Of a stretch of 64,000 nt of DNA, positions 41,027-52,300 are shown piece after piece. The notes below the pieces were generated by a model. That model ran no database searches and had not been told where the DNA came from. It saw nothing but the letters and a program-made list of their open reading frames with translations. The position numbers were made by a program, and so were the translations under genes. How positions within the stretch are numbered: the first letter of the stretch is position 1; each line of letters starts with the position of its first letter. Location: NCBI RefSeq assembly GCF_033807715.1, contig NC_084599.1, forward strand, positions 8,844,625 through 8,908,624, in the 5' to 3' direction. The stretch comes from Cololabis saira (taxonomy: Eukaryota > Chordata > Actinopteri > Beloniformes > Belonidae).

Positions 41027-44000
41027 CTATACCAGTGATTTACACCCACTGTGCTATGGCACACTAGTGTGTCGGGGGAAACTTTTCTATTTCACTTAAT
41101 ATATAAAAAGAGCATGTATAAAGCTACTGTGAATATTTTGTCATTGTTGAGTTTAACACAATAGTAGTGCATTCAAGAGGTGGACGTGGCTAAACATGCA
41201 TTTTTAGGTGGCGGTGCTGTGCTACATGCCTCAAAAAATGTTTTAAAACATTGTTGTGTACTCTGCAGGGGCTGCAGCAGCAGCTGTTATGTCCAGCTCC
41301 AAAACTGTGTTGCGGCCAGCTACCGGAGCAAGTGCAGGTCCTGGCCAGCCCACAGTGCAGCACATCATTCACCAGACTATTCAGGTGCTTTTAAAATACT
41401 TAAATGTCGTAGAGGTGTCATTATTTTGCCATACATACAGAAGCATGTTTTCTAATAGACTCAACCCCTTACCGTTTTCAGTCCCGTCCTGCTGTAACGA
41501 CTTCAACAGCTGTGCTTCCAACGGTGGTGGCTCCGATTTCAGCAACGAGAACTCAGTCACCGGTGATCAGCCCGACAGTAACACACTCTGAGGTGGCACA
41601 TGGGTAAGTTGACGTAGCAGAGATGCTGCCGTCTCATTGGGTCTTTGAGGGTTATGGAAGTTGGGCTCTGAACCATGATCCTGTGTGATGGGGTCAATAA
41701 TTTACTGTTTCAGGCGACCGGCCCTGACTATTCACCCCCCTCCTGCTACCGTCAGCATTCAGAGGCCTCAGACGTCCCGCGACACTGCCACGCGGATAAC
41801 TCTGCCCTCACACCCTGCAATAGGAGCCCAAAAGCCCCAGCCTCCACACACCATGACACAGGTTACTGCTTCATGTGAATAAAGGAAAAAGTAGCTTCAT
41901 GCAATGATGTAAATAGAACATCTTTCATTATTTTATTTATTTTTTAATCTCTGTTCCAAACAGAAGCCCATTTTTAGCACTGTGACACCGGTGGCTGCAG
42001 CAACTGTGGCACCAATTGTTGCCACTAACACTGTGCCATCAACAACTGGAATAGGTACGATATTTTCAGGTCACAAACTTTGTAACATCAATGCAGTTTC
42101 GTTGTTTCACACTGAATTATCCCCCTCCCTTCCTTATTAATTCTCAGGTACTGTGCCACATACTCAAATGACTAATAACACTATAGTCACCATGACGATG
42201 GCGTCACACTCTTCTCATGCAACAGCAGTGACCACCTCTACCATCCCTGTTGGTAAGTTTTCCGTTTGTCTCAGGTATTTGACAGCCGGTGTGTGATTTT
42301 GAACTTGTTCGTTCTGTGCAGCGTACAGTTTCACGTAACCGGTCTGTGGTGTTGTTTGCAGCTAAGGTGGTCCCTCAGCCCATCGCCCATTCTTCATCCC
42401 GCGTTCAGCCCGACTACCCAGGAGAACGAGCCAATCTCATCCCCATACCGGGTCACAGGTCTTCTCCTAATCCCGTCACCATGGAAACCAGAAGTGACAA
42501 CAGGTGAGCTCAAAAGCAATGTTGTGTTTGTACATTATTTGTTCTTTGCACTTGATGACTTTCTATACATTTTCCATCTTTTGAAGGCCGTCTGTACCAG
42601 TTCAGTTCCAGTATTTTCTACCAGCGTACTCCTCGTCATACCCGCTGACACACACTTACACCCCCATAAGTAGCTCCGTCTCCACTATCCGCCAGTACCC
42701 AGGTAAGGACCACTCATCAGTTTTTTCTCTTGCTGGCTAACAATGTTAATCATTGTATTGTAATGTTAATCTGTCATGGTTAGAGGTGGGGAAAATGTAC
42801 AATTTAAAGAAAAATAAATAAATATAAAAAATATTAGTTTTTCAAGACGTATGTATTTATTAATTAATTAATTTATTCCTAACTTTTCTAAGTGACTCCT
42901 CAAGCCCCGAGTTCAGCCCTGCCCACCCAGGCTGGAGTGGGCGTGGCCACCACTGTCCACCTGAACCACATGCAGCTGATGGCCGTGGATCGGATTGGTC
43001 TGCCATCAGCGCAAATCAGCACCCAGGGGATCCAACCAGCACCCATTGCTGCGCAGGGCATCCAGCCTGCACAGATAGGTGTCCAGGGCCTGCACACGTC
43101 TGCGCCGATAGCAACGCAAGGACTACAACAGGCCCCGATAGTTACACAGCAGCAACAGCAGCCACAGCCTGAAGCAAAACCAGGTAGTGACTGAATTCAT
43201 TAGACAGGAACGCGGTGCATGGAGTGCTGCTTGGGTATTAGCAAAAATAGTATCCCTCAGGTGCTCTTCAGTCAAGGGAGATCCATAAATTGTTGAAAAC
43301 AGAGAACTGAGGCACTCATGAGGGTAAGGTTAATAAAATGCCTTTATTATTGCATGGCTAGTCTCTTAAAAGCGTGTCTACGCGTTTCAGCCAAACTGGC
43401 CTTCGTCAGTGACTGAATTCATGTTTATGAATTGAAAACTCAGTTTTCTTTAGTATTTAACTGTATTGTAAGCTGTGGTTGATCCGTATTTTATTCTCTT
43501 CAGGGGTTGTATTGGCCGACGGGTTTGTGGCGAGCCCCATCAGCAGCACTTTCGGCACAACGCAGCCAGTGGCTACGATGGTGCAGGCCCACACTCAGGG
43601 AGGAGTAGGGGGAGCTCCCACGCTGGTCTCCTCCCCCAGACCCAGCATCCTCCGCAAGAAGCCTGCTAATGAAACGTTAGTGGAACACCAGCACGCAAAA
43701 AAAAATGCAACATGAACTTCTCAACATTGTTTAAATTAAAGAAAAAAGAAAAAAAAAGCAATGCTGCAGATTTAGTTTTTTATTATAGTCTTGAAAATAT
43801 ATCAACCAGTGAGCCACAAAGATCTACAGGTTTCCATCAGGTGAAAAGAAATGTATAACTTCAACAACTTCAGGTTATGCGCCTTCGCGGTACCTCTGAA
43901 GTAGGAAGTTGAGACTGAGACTGAGCTGCTACTAGCAGCAGCTTCTAATCAGCAGTCGTGTAGTTCACTAAACATAAGAAAAATTATTGGTTGGTGAGGC

Positions 44001-45318
44001 TTTGTCAGTACTTTGTTTATCCTGTCTAGGAAATCAGATTTTTCATCAGTGTTGCACCGAAGCCCATTGTTACATGCATGAATGATTAGAAACACTGGTG
44101 TGTTCATCTAAAGAACAATTATTAACATTTAATGAACGGTTCCCTCTTGAACAGACTGTTCAAAAGGGGCCTTATGTACTGAGATGTCTGTTTTTAGAAT
44201 TAATTATTATCTACCAAATTATCTCTTGGATGCAGTTATAGAGTCTCCAACAGGTTGGTGAAATGTTTACTTTAAACAAACAACCGTTATCTTCCCTGGT
44301 GCTTCAGGTGTGTCCGTAAGAACCTGATCCCTGCCCAGCCCAGCGAGTCCAGCAGTGGCAGAATGGAGAGTAGTGTGAGAGGAGCAGGGTCTCCCCGACC
44401 TGCAGGGTGAGTGTCTCGCATCAATTCATCCTTGTTCTCATCCTCCTCTACTGTGAAACACTGAGGTGACACTGTTAATTCCTTTTTGTCAGTGTAAAAC
44501 CCAAAGCCGAGGTGCACATGGCGATGACCCCTCCGGTGATGGCGGCTGTAGAAGCGTTGCCTGCTCAGGGAGGAGAGCAGCAGAACGTGGCCTCAAACCC
44601 TCAGCATCTGGCCCAGGGCATCCCAACGGTGCTGGCCAGCCCCGGACCGGTTCCTCCCTCCCAGGCCTCCACCGTCCTCTCATCCCTGCCCTCAGCCATG
44701 GCCGTCACCCCCCCTGTTCCTGCTTCCATGGCCAACACCGTGGCGTCCCCCACTCAGCCTGCGGCGAGTAGCACCGCAGCGTGTGCTGCCAGCTCCACCT
44801 GCCCCGACGTGAAAATCAAGCAGGAAGCAGAGGCCATGGACACTTCTCAGCCAGGTGGGGGGCTTGTTTGTCTTCCATGTGTTATCAGTAGGAATGGGCG
44901 TTATTTTACCGTTCATGATATACCGTTAAAAAAAAATTACCCACGGTAAGAATTTGTCATCTTGCGGTAAAAACGATAAATTCCCGTTGATGACGTTTTT
45001 GTGTAAAGCTGATTTATGGTTCTGCGTTAAATTGACGCAGAACCATGCGACGCGCAACGTACGGTGCGCGTCGCCGCGTACCCCACGCCGTAGGCTCTGC
45101 GTCAAATTAACGCAGAACCATAAATCAGCCTTAACAAATATGGCGGAAGGCGGCTCTGAGAGAGAGGAGCTCGTTGTTAAACGAGGCTCGAGCTCCATTA
45201 TCTGGAACTGGTTTGGATTTAAAGAGTGACGAGGAGCAAACATCATCTATTATATGCAGAGTCTGCGAAAAAACAGTGAGTGCAGAGGATGGCAATACAA
45301 GTAATTTATTATATATTT

Positions 45319-45359
<41 letters not shown>

Positions 45360-46412
45360 CATGTTATTATATATAACAGCTGCTGCTGAGGTCTCCACCA
45401 GAGTGGTGTAATAATTGGTGTAGTTTAGTAGCATTTAGTATTATTTTAGAGCAGTGTTTTGGGGGCTCCAAAGACTGAATGTGGTGATAGATTTATAGTT
45501 AAAAAGATGGAGTTGAATTGTTTTTTTATCATAATTTTTATCGTTATCGGGATAAATGCCAGAAATTATCGTGATAAATTTTTCAGTCCATACTGCCCTT
45601 CCCTAGTTATCAATCTGCTCTGAACATTCAGTGAGTCCTAAATGAATGCTTGTATCCCCACAGATCCCAATGCAAATATATCCTCGGCACAGAATCTCCC
45701 CACCCAGCCCTCCACGCTGAACCCTCCCGCCACGGGAGATCTGATTCCAGGAGCCTCCCCGAGGAAGAAGCCCCGAAAACAGCAGCATATCATCTCAACG
45801 GAGGAGAGTGAGATGGTGGAAACCAACAGCACTGATGAGGAGAAGGTCCTCGGCAGGCCCATCACCGGCAGGGCAGAGCGACGCGAATCTCCACCAAAGG
45901 AATACATCGGTATGTTTGACATCATAAACAACACAGTTATGGGTGCTGTTTGCTCTATCACTAGTTTAAATGTGGGTGGTTGTTTTGTCTTGAAGATGAA
46001 GATGGGGTGAGATATTTGCCCGTCAGGCCTCGCCCACCCGTTACCCTCTTGCGGCACTATCGCAACCCTTGGAAAGCTGCTTACCACCACTTCCAGAGAT
46101 ACAGCGACATCCGGGTCAAAGGTGAGGCTCATTACAGGCTCTAACAGTTATTGTATAAATTCACTGGCATTTCCAAATAGCAGCTTGTTTTGTCTCTTTC
46201 AGAGGAGAAGAAAGGAAACTTACAGGACATGGCCAATCAGAGGGGGGTGGCGTGTCGAGCACAAGGCTGGAAAATTCACCTGTGTGCTGCTCAGCTCAGA
46301 CAGCTGGTGAGTCCTGGATCCAGACGTTCACTCTGATTAAAACTGGCATTTTATATACAGGACTGTCTCAGAAAATTAAAATATTGTGATAAAAGTTCCT
46401 TATTTTCTGTAA

Positions 46413-46456
<44 letters not shown>

Positions 46457-49400
46457 ATCCATTCTGGATTCATTACAAATCAACTGAAATATTGCAAGTC
46501 TTTTATTATTTTAATATTGCTGATCATGGTTTACAGTTTAAGATTAAGATTCCCAGAATATTCTAATTTTTTGAGATAGGATATTTGAGTTTTCTTAAAC
46601 TGTAAGCCATGATCAGCAATATTAAAATAATAAAAGGCTTGCAATATTTCAGTTGATTTGTAATGAATCCAGAATGTATGACATTTTTGTTTTTGTAATT
46701 GCATTAGAGAAAATCACAACATTCTAATTTTCTGAGACAGTCCTGTATTTGATCAGAAAGAGAACTTATTAATAATCCTCCCAAGGACGGCCTGTTGGTT
46801 CAGACCCAGAACCTTGCTGGGTTAGATACATTACATTAAAGGCGAGAGGAAGGGGCACCTTTCCAACCAAAACACTGACAACTATTGCAAAAAGCCCATC
46901 ATTCCCCTGTACTATGTGACAGCAGCGGCAGAAGTTTTAATGTTTTCAAACTGGCGATCTGAACGTTCCTCAGTGTGTAGCAGAACATAAGGTTCACAGT
47001 GGCTTGAATTTATAAACTGTTTGCATCTTCACTAATAGACATTGCTGGGTGTTTCAGTATCACCAGCTTGTTTTTATGGATGAACTGTTCAAAAATGGCA
47101 GTCAAGCGTAATTGATCGCTGTCCAGAGTCTTCTGCAGCTGGAGAGTCAAAATCTAAAAAAATAGACTAAAAAAAAAAAAACAGCGTTTGAATTGTTATT
47201 ACATTGCTGGATATTTCAGTATCACATCCTGGTCTTTATGGGTCTTGTTTAAAGAAGCCGATATAAATCATGTTTTATAGCAGTGTCATAAATAAGGTCA
47301 ATATTTGTAAATGGTGGTCAGCCACAGCAGTGAGCCTTCACAAACACGGCTACAAAAACCTTTTATAAAGGCCAACTGGCTGGTTTTGAAGGAAAACGCT
47401 GTTATCAGTGCCCTTTTGTGAACTGTGGTCCTCCTAAAGAAATTCAGAGTACAGTAAAGAGATTGAAGCTCAGATGAGAAGGAGGGATGTAACGATGCGG
47501 CTCTGTGCAGACCGGGGCTTAAAAGGTTTCAAAGTAGAACCAGCTCTGAACTGGTTGTAGCACCAGTTTCAGTTTGGTAGAAAAAGGAACCAAGCAACTT
47601 CCGGTGCGTGTGTGTTTTTGGTCATTGTCCTGTTTCATTATCAAACAAATGCCAACTATCCAGAGATTAACTGCTGCACTGAAAATCTCCTACAAAAAAA
47701 GTTAAGGAAACTTCCCCAAACTTTGGGTTGCAGCTCAACAAGAGTGTAGCGTTTGCTTTAAATGCATCATTTGTATTTTGTACACTTACTTACCATGCGT
47801 TCTTTTGTAGACTTATCTTTGTTTTCTCTGCATTTCCGTAATCTTTACTAGTTGTACTTCCAGACTTGACTTCCAAAAATTTTTAATAGAAGATGGTTTG
47901 CACACTTTTCTTTTTTTTTTTCCACCTTACTGTTAATTACTCTATTTAATAAAGACTTAAATCTTCCTTTTTAAAATAAATATGTTATTGTTCCGTCCTG
48001 ATATGCTCTATTCACTCACACTGCTGACTCACAGTAATGATGAAGGAACATGAAGATATTCAGATCATTCTGTTCATTCATGTTTTGACTAATCTTGTCT
48101 TTTGTCCGTGGTTCTGTAGTCTAATCTGGAGCATGACGTGTACAGCCGCCTCTCCACTCTCCAGGAGGGCTTGATCCCAAAGAAGAGGGCGGGTGCAGAC
48201 GATGACCTTCATCGAATCAACGAGCTCATACAGGTATTGCCGTTACCGTCAGTGGAAACTACACATGCAGGCTTCAGACATCTGAAGATAGTTTGTGAAA
48301 CTTAACAGACATCCTCCACAACAAAATGATCCAACATTGTCCTGTTTTCTGAGCAGTTGTCTGAGACTCAGTGTGACGAGTTACTACACCGTCGTAAATG
48401 TTAACGGCAGTTCGTCTCAGATGACTGTTCCAAAATAACCTGGAGTCAAAGTCACCGGTCACCCACTGAAGGTGTTATTTTTGCTCAAGAAAGGAAGGAG
48501 GAAGTGGTTAACGGTCCTTTTTTAATGAAAGGTCTTGCAGAAAATCGTGCATGCGTTAGTTGACGTTAGTTCATAACTAGTTAACTGTTTGTTTAACCCG
48601 TGCACGGACTGCAGATTTCTTCCTAAACTGGAGAAAGTGTCTGAACTGTCACAATAACAGAAGGAAGCGCATCGTTTATAGACAAATATATTACTGCAGT
48701 TTAACCTCACAAAACTCTATCCCACAAAGTGACAAAAACTGTAAGGTGCCCAACCAGCCAGAGTCACACCAATGTCTATCTTTCCAGATTTTGTAAGGTT
48801 AATTCTGGACACGCAACCCTTTAAAAAGTTGAAGGGCAAAAACAAAATATGTGTACTCTTTGTGTTGGGGCCCTCCGTTTCCCAAAATATGCACCAGTAT
48901 GCAGTATTGTCAACGTGTCTGAACGAACTGTGGCGCCGGTCGGACCTAAAATGAAGCCGCGCCGTCACCCTTACACTATCTGACCGTTCTGATCCATCTC
49001 ACTTCATGTCTGAGTTCATAGTAAAATAAAAGTACTTTTATGATTTTTCTTTGACTGTGATGCAAAACAATTTTTATAGCTCCAACAATAACACTGTCAC
49101 ATTCAAAACGTTTTTACATATTACATTTTTGAGTAGGGTTGTAACTCAAAGGTAGTTGTCGCATGTTCACTTCAGCGTGTGAAAACACCATCACACCAGA
49201 ACTCTGTGTGTGTTTTTGGTGTTTAAACCAGCGGGCCTCGGGGGAGGGGGGTCATTTATTATATTCGAGTATTCTTCACAGCAAACTTGAGGACACTCGG
49301 AGCAAATAAATGAGACAACATTTTTTTTGGAACTTAATTTTTATTTAGTTTTCAACAACAACACACCATATACATTTTCTTCTTTCTTTTTCCCTTTTTC

Positions 49401-50024
49401 AGCTGCATACAACATTTGTACACATTATGCTTAAGTATTAAGCAAATAAAACAAGAGAAAACAACAACATAATTATTCACTCCAAAATATACGTATATAA
49501 TAACAAACCCATAAATTAAAATACTAATAATTGTCCACTCCAAGGTACAACGGTGTGTATAGAAAAGCAGGCACCATATTTACTCTAGGAAAATGAGACA
49601 ACTTGAAGTCCCGTTCATGATGATAGTGTTAAAAAGAAAAGAGCGCCAGTTTGTCGAAAGTTGAAATGAGTTGTTGAATCTCCACTGCAGAATATTCAGA
49701 AATCTGTTTTTAAAAGAGGAGACTTGAAAAGCACGTGCTACATGACTGCAAGAGGAAATAATTGTTTTGTACATCAGTTTAATGTTGTTTTTCCACCTTT
49801 TTCAGAGTATTATGCCCTTGATGATGACATCCACAGTGACGCCAGTCTGCTCCTTTTGTTTCCAGGGTAACATGCAGCGCTGCAAGCTGGTGATGGACCA
49901 GGTGACCGAGGCCAGAGACACCATGATGAAAGTGCTCGACCACAAGGAGAAGGTGTTGAAGCTGCTCAACAAGAACGGCGCCGTCAAGAAGTCCTCCAAA
50001 CTGAAGCGTAAAGAACGCGCATAA
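37840..50024 (+). CDS. sap130: Histone deacetylase complex subunit SAP130 (twenty coding exons)
   Basis: Exons: 37840-37951, 38799-39064, 39405-39572, 39664-39775, 41269-41384, 41482-41603, 41714-41861, 41964-42054, 42148-42252, 42362-42503, 42587-42702, 42893-43183, 43504-43675, 44308-44406, 44493-44854, 45664-45909, 45996-46121, 46203-46306, 48120-48233, 49866-50024. All phases agree, giving 1,056 residues; human SAP130 has about 1,048. The product is a nuclear subunit of the SIN3-HDAC co-repressor complex and binds SIN3A through its C-terminus. The first 600 residues are low-complexity, rich in Pro, Thr, Ser, Val and Gln. They include imperfect QGIQPAPIA repeats (about 535-585) and a polyglutamine stretch. 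VKIKQE (793-798, Lys796) is a SUMO-type site and PRKKPRK (840-846) a likely nuclear signal. Residues 890-1056 form the conserved charged helical C-terminal domain. The ATG has a purine at -3. Which fish paralogue this is cannot be decided. Confidence 0.96.
38019..38732. mobile_element. hAT-type element (CAGAGGTGTC family), copy 2, in first sap130 coding intron
   Basis: It begins CAGAGGTGTCAAAAGTATTC and ends TTGACACCTCTG. It is nearly identical to copies 1 and 3 but has no nested insertion. Flanks TGTTGGTG and ATTAGGTG match at only 5 of 8 positions, so the target duplication has decayed or a flank was altered. It ends 66 nt before the next exon. Confidence 0.85.
39125..39316 (-). repeat. Fish interspersed repeat ending in TTGAATT units, intron copy
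   Basis: The phrases TTTTTCTTGCCACTGTTTGG, TTATGTAATAATTGCTCGGG and ATATAAATAAATTTAACTG are the reverse complement of the repeat at 54,950-55,225. It sits between two sap130 exons. Confidence 0.7.
40028..40620 (+). pseudogene. ZBED-type hAT transposase pseudogene in sap130 intron
   Basis: From 40,060 the codons read VWEHFGFPVKYDDDD, then RVCRRCGTRVI, an in-frame stop, and EHVHPF. This matches a BED zinc finger (W, F, CxxC, then H). Later, in shifted frames, come KTWVLNMLNVLEHCYEIS, THFSEEILPSLYEQEK and VVAELFQASSVATTR. They occur in the order seen in ZBED/hAT transposases before the catalytic domain. Several stops and frameshifts mark it as dead, and the catalytic part is missing. Element ends were not resolved. 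Confidence 0.75.
40979..41021. repeat. (TA)n microsatellite
   Basis: An uninterrupted TA run of about 21 units within the sap130 intron that precedes the exon at 41,269. Confidence 0.97.
43201..43407. mobile_element. Retroposon-like insertion with 15-bp target duplication in sap130 intron
   Basis: AGTGACTGAATTCAT occurs at 43,186-43,200 and again at 43,408-43,422, exactly flanking 207 bp. A duplication this long fits LINE-type target-primed insertion. The insert contains GCCAAACTGGCCTTCGTC and a GTGTCTACGCGTTTCAG phrase common in fish genomes. It lies 17 nt after the 5' splice site at 43,183/43,184. Confidence 0.8.
45004..45133. mobile_element. Small palindromic MITE nested in the ZBED hAT element
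   Basis: It begins TAAAGCTGATTTATGGTTCT and ends AGAACCATAAATCAGCCTTA, inverted repeats with one mismatch. The GC-rich centre contains GCGCGTCGCCGCG. A truncated copy of the same end is visible at 23,018-23,058 inside the related hAT element. Confidence 0.75.
45315..45358. repeat. (AT)n microsatellite within the hAT element
   Basis: A pure AT/TA run of about 22 units directly after the zinc-finger remnant. Confidence 0.95.
46357..46746. mobile_element. Palindromic MITE (ACAGGACTGTCTCA family), copy 1
   Basis: The ends TACAGGACTGTCTCAG and TGAGACAGTCCTGTA are perfect inverses and are bounded by TA, as for Tc1/mariner-type insertions. The two halves pair along almost their whole length, for example AATATTGCTGATCATGG near 46,515 with CCATGATCAGCAATATT near 46,606. 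A poly-A run of about 35 nt interrupts the left arm. It lies in the 1.8-kb sap130 intron 46,307-48,119; the rest of that intron holds nothing I recognise. Confidence 0.85.
48234..49865. other. Last sap130 intron, nothing recognised
   Basis: The intron runs from CAG|GTATTG to TTTCCAG|GG. I see no known mobile element, and the small open frames inside lack coding character. Confidence 0.5.
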
Positions 50025-51110
50025 GTGTGACTTTCTCATCAGACAAACCACCTCTGGCCCCTTCCTGAGGGGGTGAAGCAGCTGCTCTTATTTTGGTGCT
50101 ATGATTTGCTGCATACAATCGTGCGCACCCTCCCAACTGCCTGAGAGATGTGACGGGGAGGATTCAACAAGCTGAGACTCCCGTCCAGAACAGGCTCTTT
50201 AAAAACAAAAACAGACACAATGCAGGCATGAGTGTGGAGCGAATAAGGCTGCATTCATGTGGCCAACCGAATGATCGAACCCCCCTGCCCCCTTTTTATT
50301 ATTTTATTTTCTATGGTCATTTTAGTGACTGAGATTCTGCCTCTTCTCTTTGGACCATTTGAAAGTGACTGATTTTGAATCTCTTGCACTAAATGCAGGT
50401 GAAGTGAATCTGAAACTGAGCGTGTCCTGTAAGAGACGAATGAGTGATGGACTGACCGTGTGTATACAGACTAATCTCAGTTGTGCTCTTTGCATCAGTC
50501 TGTGCCTTTTTATTTTGTGAGAGTACATGAAAACAATATTCCAAGTTTAAAATGTTTTTTCCCCCTATGTGGCACATTGTTAACTTTATCAGCCACATGT
50601 TTAGGAGTAATTAATCACTTCAGTGGGTTAGCCAGAGAACCTGAAAGTGATCATTTTTTTTAATTGGTTTATTGTAGGAAAAAAAATGCTCTAAAAGGAG
50701 AACTAGTCTTTAGATGTGAAAGTGGGAATGCCAAGTTGATGTTGAACTTCTATCTTTAACCCACTTAAACAGATGTTTTGATGGTGATACACTGCTTTGA
50801 CTCTGACCGAAGGTACCGCGCTCGACACAAACGGGGAGACTATATTTGTATAATCACAATGACGGACTGAATTAATGTAAATCACTGTAAATGTGCGTTT
50901 GGTTTCCATTGACCTGGGTCTGGTTCTTTTCAAGTTTTGTACTCGATGTAACAACCTGTGCTGCGTGTGCCGTGCCGCTTCGTGCTGCATCGTGTAACGA
51001 TTATAACTGAGCAGGATGAAGTGAGCCTGAAACGTCTAGTTATTGTATATTGTTTTTGTCTGTGTAATTATAGTAAAGATACTGAAAGATTACCAGAGAC
51101 ATTGTTGTCA
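50025..51110 (+). other. sap130: sap130 3' UTR
   Basis: The UTR follows TAA at 50,022-50,024. A variant signal AGTAAA at 51,072-51,077 followed by a GT/T-rich stretch is a possible end. A canonical AATAAA lies further on at 51,306-51,311. Which is used cannot be told from sequence. Confidence 0.5.
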
Positions 51111-51779
51111 CTTTTTTTCATCATCTCTGTTTTCAATATTGTTAACCTTTTGTTGTTGTTTTTCTTATCTCAATGCAATCTGTGTGCTCTCAAAGATATA
51201 AACGGGCCTCGCTGGAACTCAGTAAGATTAGACCGGTAATGTTACATCACTGATCCTCTTTAGATGCAAATCAAGCAATATATTTCAGTTTTTCTACATA
51301 TTAGAAATAAATGGTTCAGCCCAAAAATATACCGGTTGTTCAGTCCTTTTTTTTGTAACTATGGCCTGAGGCACAGATTAATTATGTGTAAACGCCCATC
51401 TTCATTCCTGATTTCTGCTCTTTCCAGCGTTATCTCCGGTTGCCTTTACGAGGTGTTAGAATTACAGCCACCACCTCTTTACTATCTACTCTTTACAACA
51501 TAATTGTCTCCATGTACATGACGACACGTTGGCAGTTCTGGACTCATGACGACAGTTCAGGAATCAGGAAAAGGATTTACTGGCACTGCAGTAATCGGCC
51601 GCTTGTGGCACGCTTATCAGCTGATGTTTCGCTTTGAATACTGGGAACAAGAAAAATGTAGTTAAAACAGTTTTCTTAACAGTGGGACTGTGTTTTCTTC
51701 ATCTAAGGTGCCAAAGACAGTGAAGGTCTGTCAAGCTGCTCAGCCTCATATTGAATAGAAAGCTGGGTTATTACCGTGT

Positions 51780-51963
51780 TTGAAAACAACAGGTGAAAGC
51801 TCTGAGGTGATGGTCGGCGCTGGGCGGCTCTACGTTTACAGGAGCAAAGTCAAAGGGCCATAAACGGAGAAAACGCTGGGAAACCTTCCAGTTTCATTGT
51901 GCTTTAAGGAAGTGTTCCATCAGAAGTAGCGAGGACTGCCAGCAAAGACACACCTGTTCTCAG
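51780..51963 (+). promoter_or_regulatory. myo7b: myo7b probable promoter and non-coding exon 1
   Basis: A donor CTCAG|GTAAGA at 51,963/51,964 is a good end for a non-coding exon whose partner acceptor is TTTTCAG at 52,280. About 110 bp upstream of the donor lies AAGTCAAAGGGCC (51,847-51,859), a direct-repeat-1 nuclear receptor site resembling HNF4. CCATAAA (51,858-51,864), whose complement TTTATGG fits CDX, overlaps its last two bases. Both factors control intestinal brush-border genes, where MYO7B acts. The promoter role is inferred. Confidence 0.45.
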
Positions 51964-52300
51964 GTAAGAGCTGGCATAACACGGATTACAGAAAATTATC
52001 AGATACTTTGATTATTTATTAATTTTTTTAAAATTATTTTATATAATATTTTGCCCGTTTTAGGGCTTGATATGGTCTTTGTGACAATAATCTACCTAAG
52101 CATCAAACATCCTCATACAAACCCGCGTTAATTTAGTACAATGGTGTTTTTGTGGTTACTTTTTAAATAAGTGGGCTACAATTCAGATTTTAAAAAAAAA
52201 TAGAAATGGGCTCAATAAATATAAACTATAGTAATGTTGCTGAATCCAAATGAGAAGAATCTCTTTCGTTTCCTTTTCAGACTTCATCCACTCGTCCGCC

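Larger units (their letters stand above)
44889..45605 (+). mobile_element. hAT element with ZBED transposase remnant in sap130 intron
   Basis: The ends TAGGAATGGGCG and CTGCCCTTCCCTA are imperfect inverted repeats. The flanks GTTATCAG (44,881-44,888) and GTTATCAA (45,606-45,613) agree at 7 of 8. From ATG at 45,140 the frame reads MAEGGSEREELVVKRG and SSSIIWNWFGFKE, then hits a stop. In the next frame it continues SDEEQTSSIICRVCEKTVSA and EDGNTSNL. Together these form the start of a BED zinc finger (aromatic pair, CxxC), broken by a one-base frameshift. The element is related to the copy at 22,905-23,796. Confidence 0.87.

Noticed and set aside
45315..45358. AT run considered as a regulatory TATA cluster
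   Set aside because: It is a simple repeat inside a hAT element within an intron.
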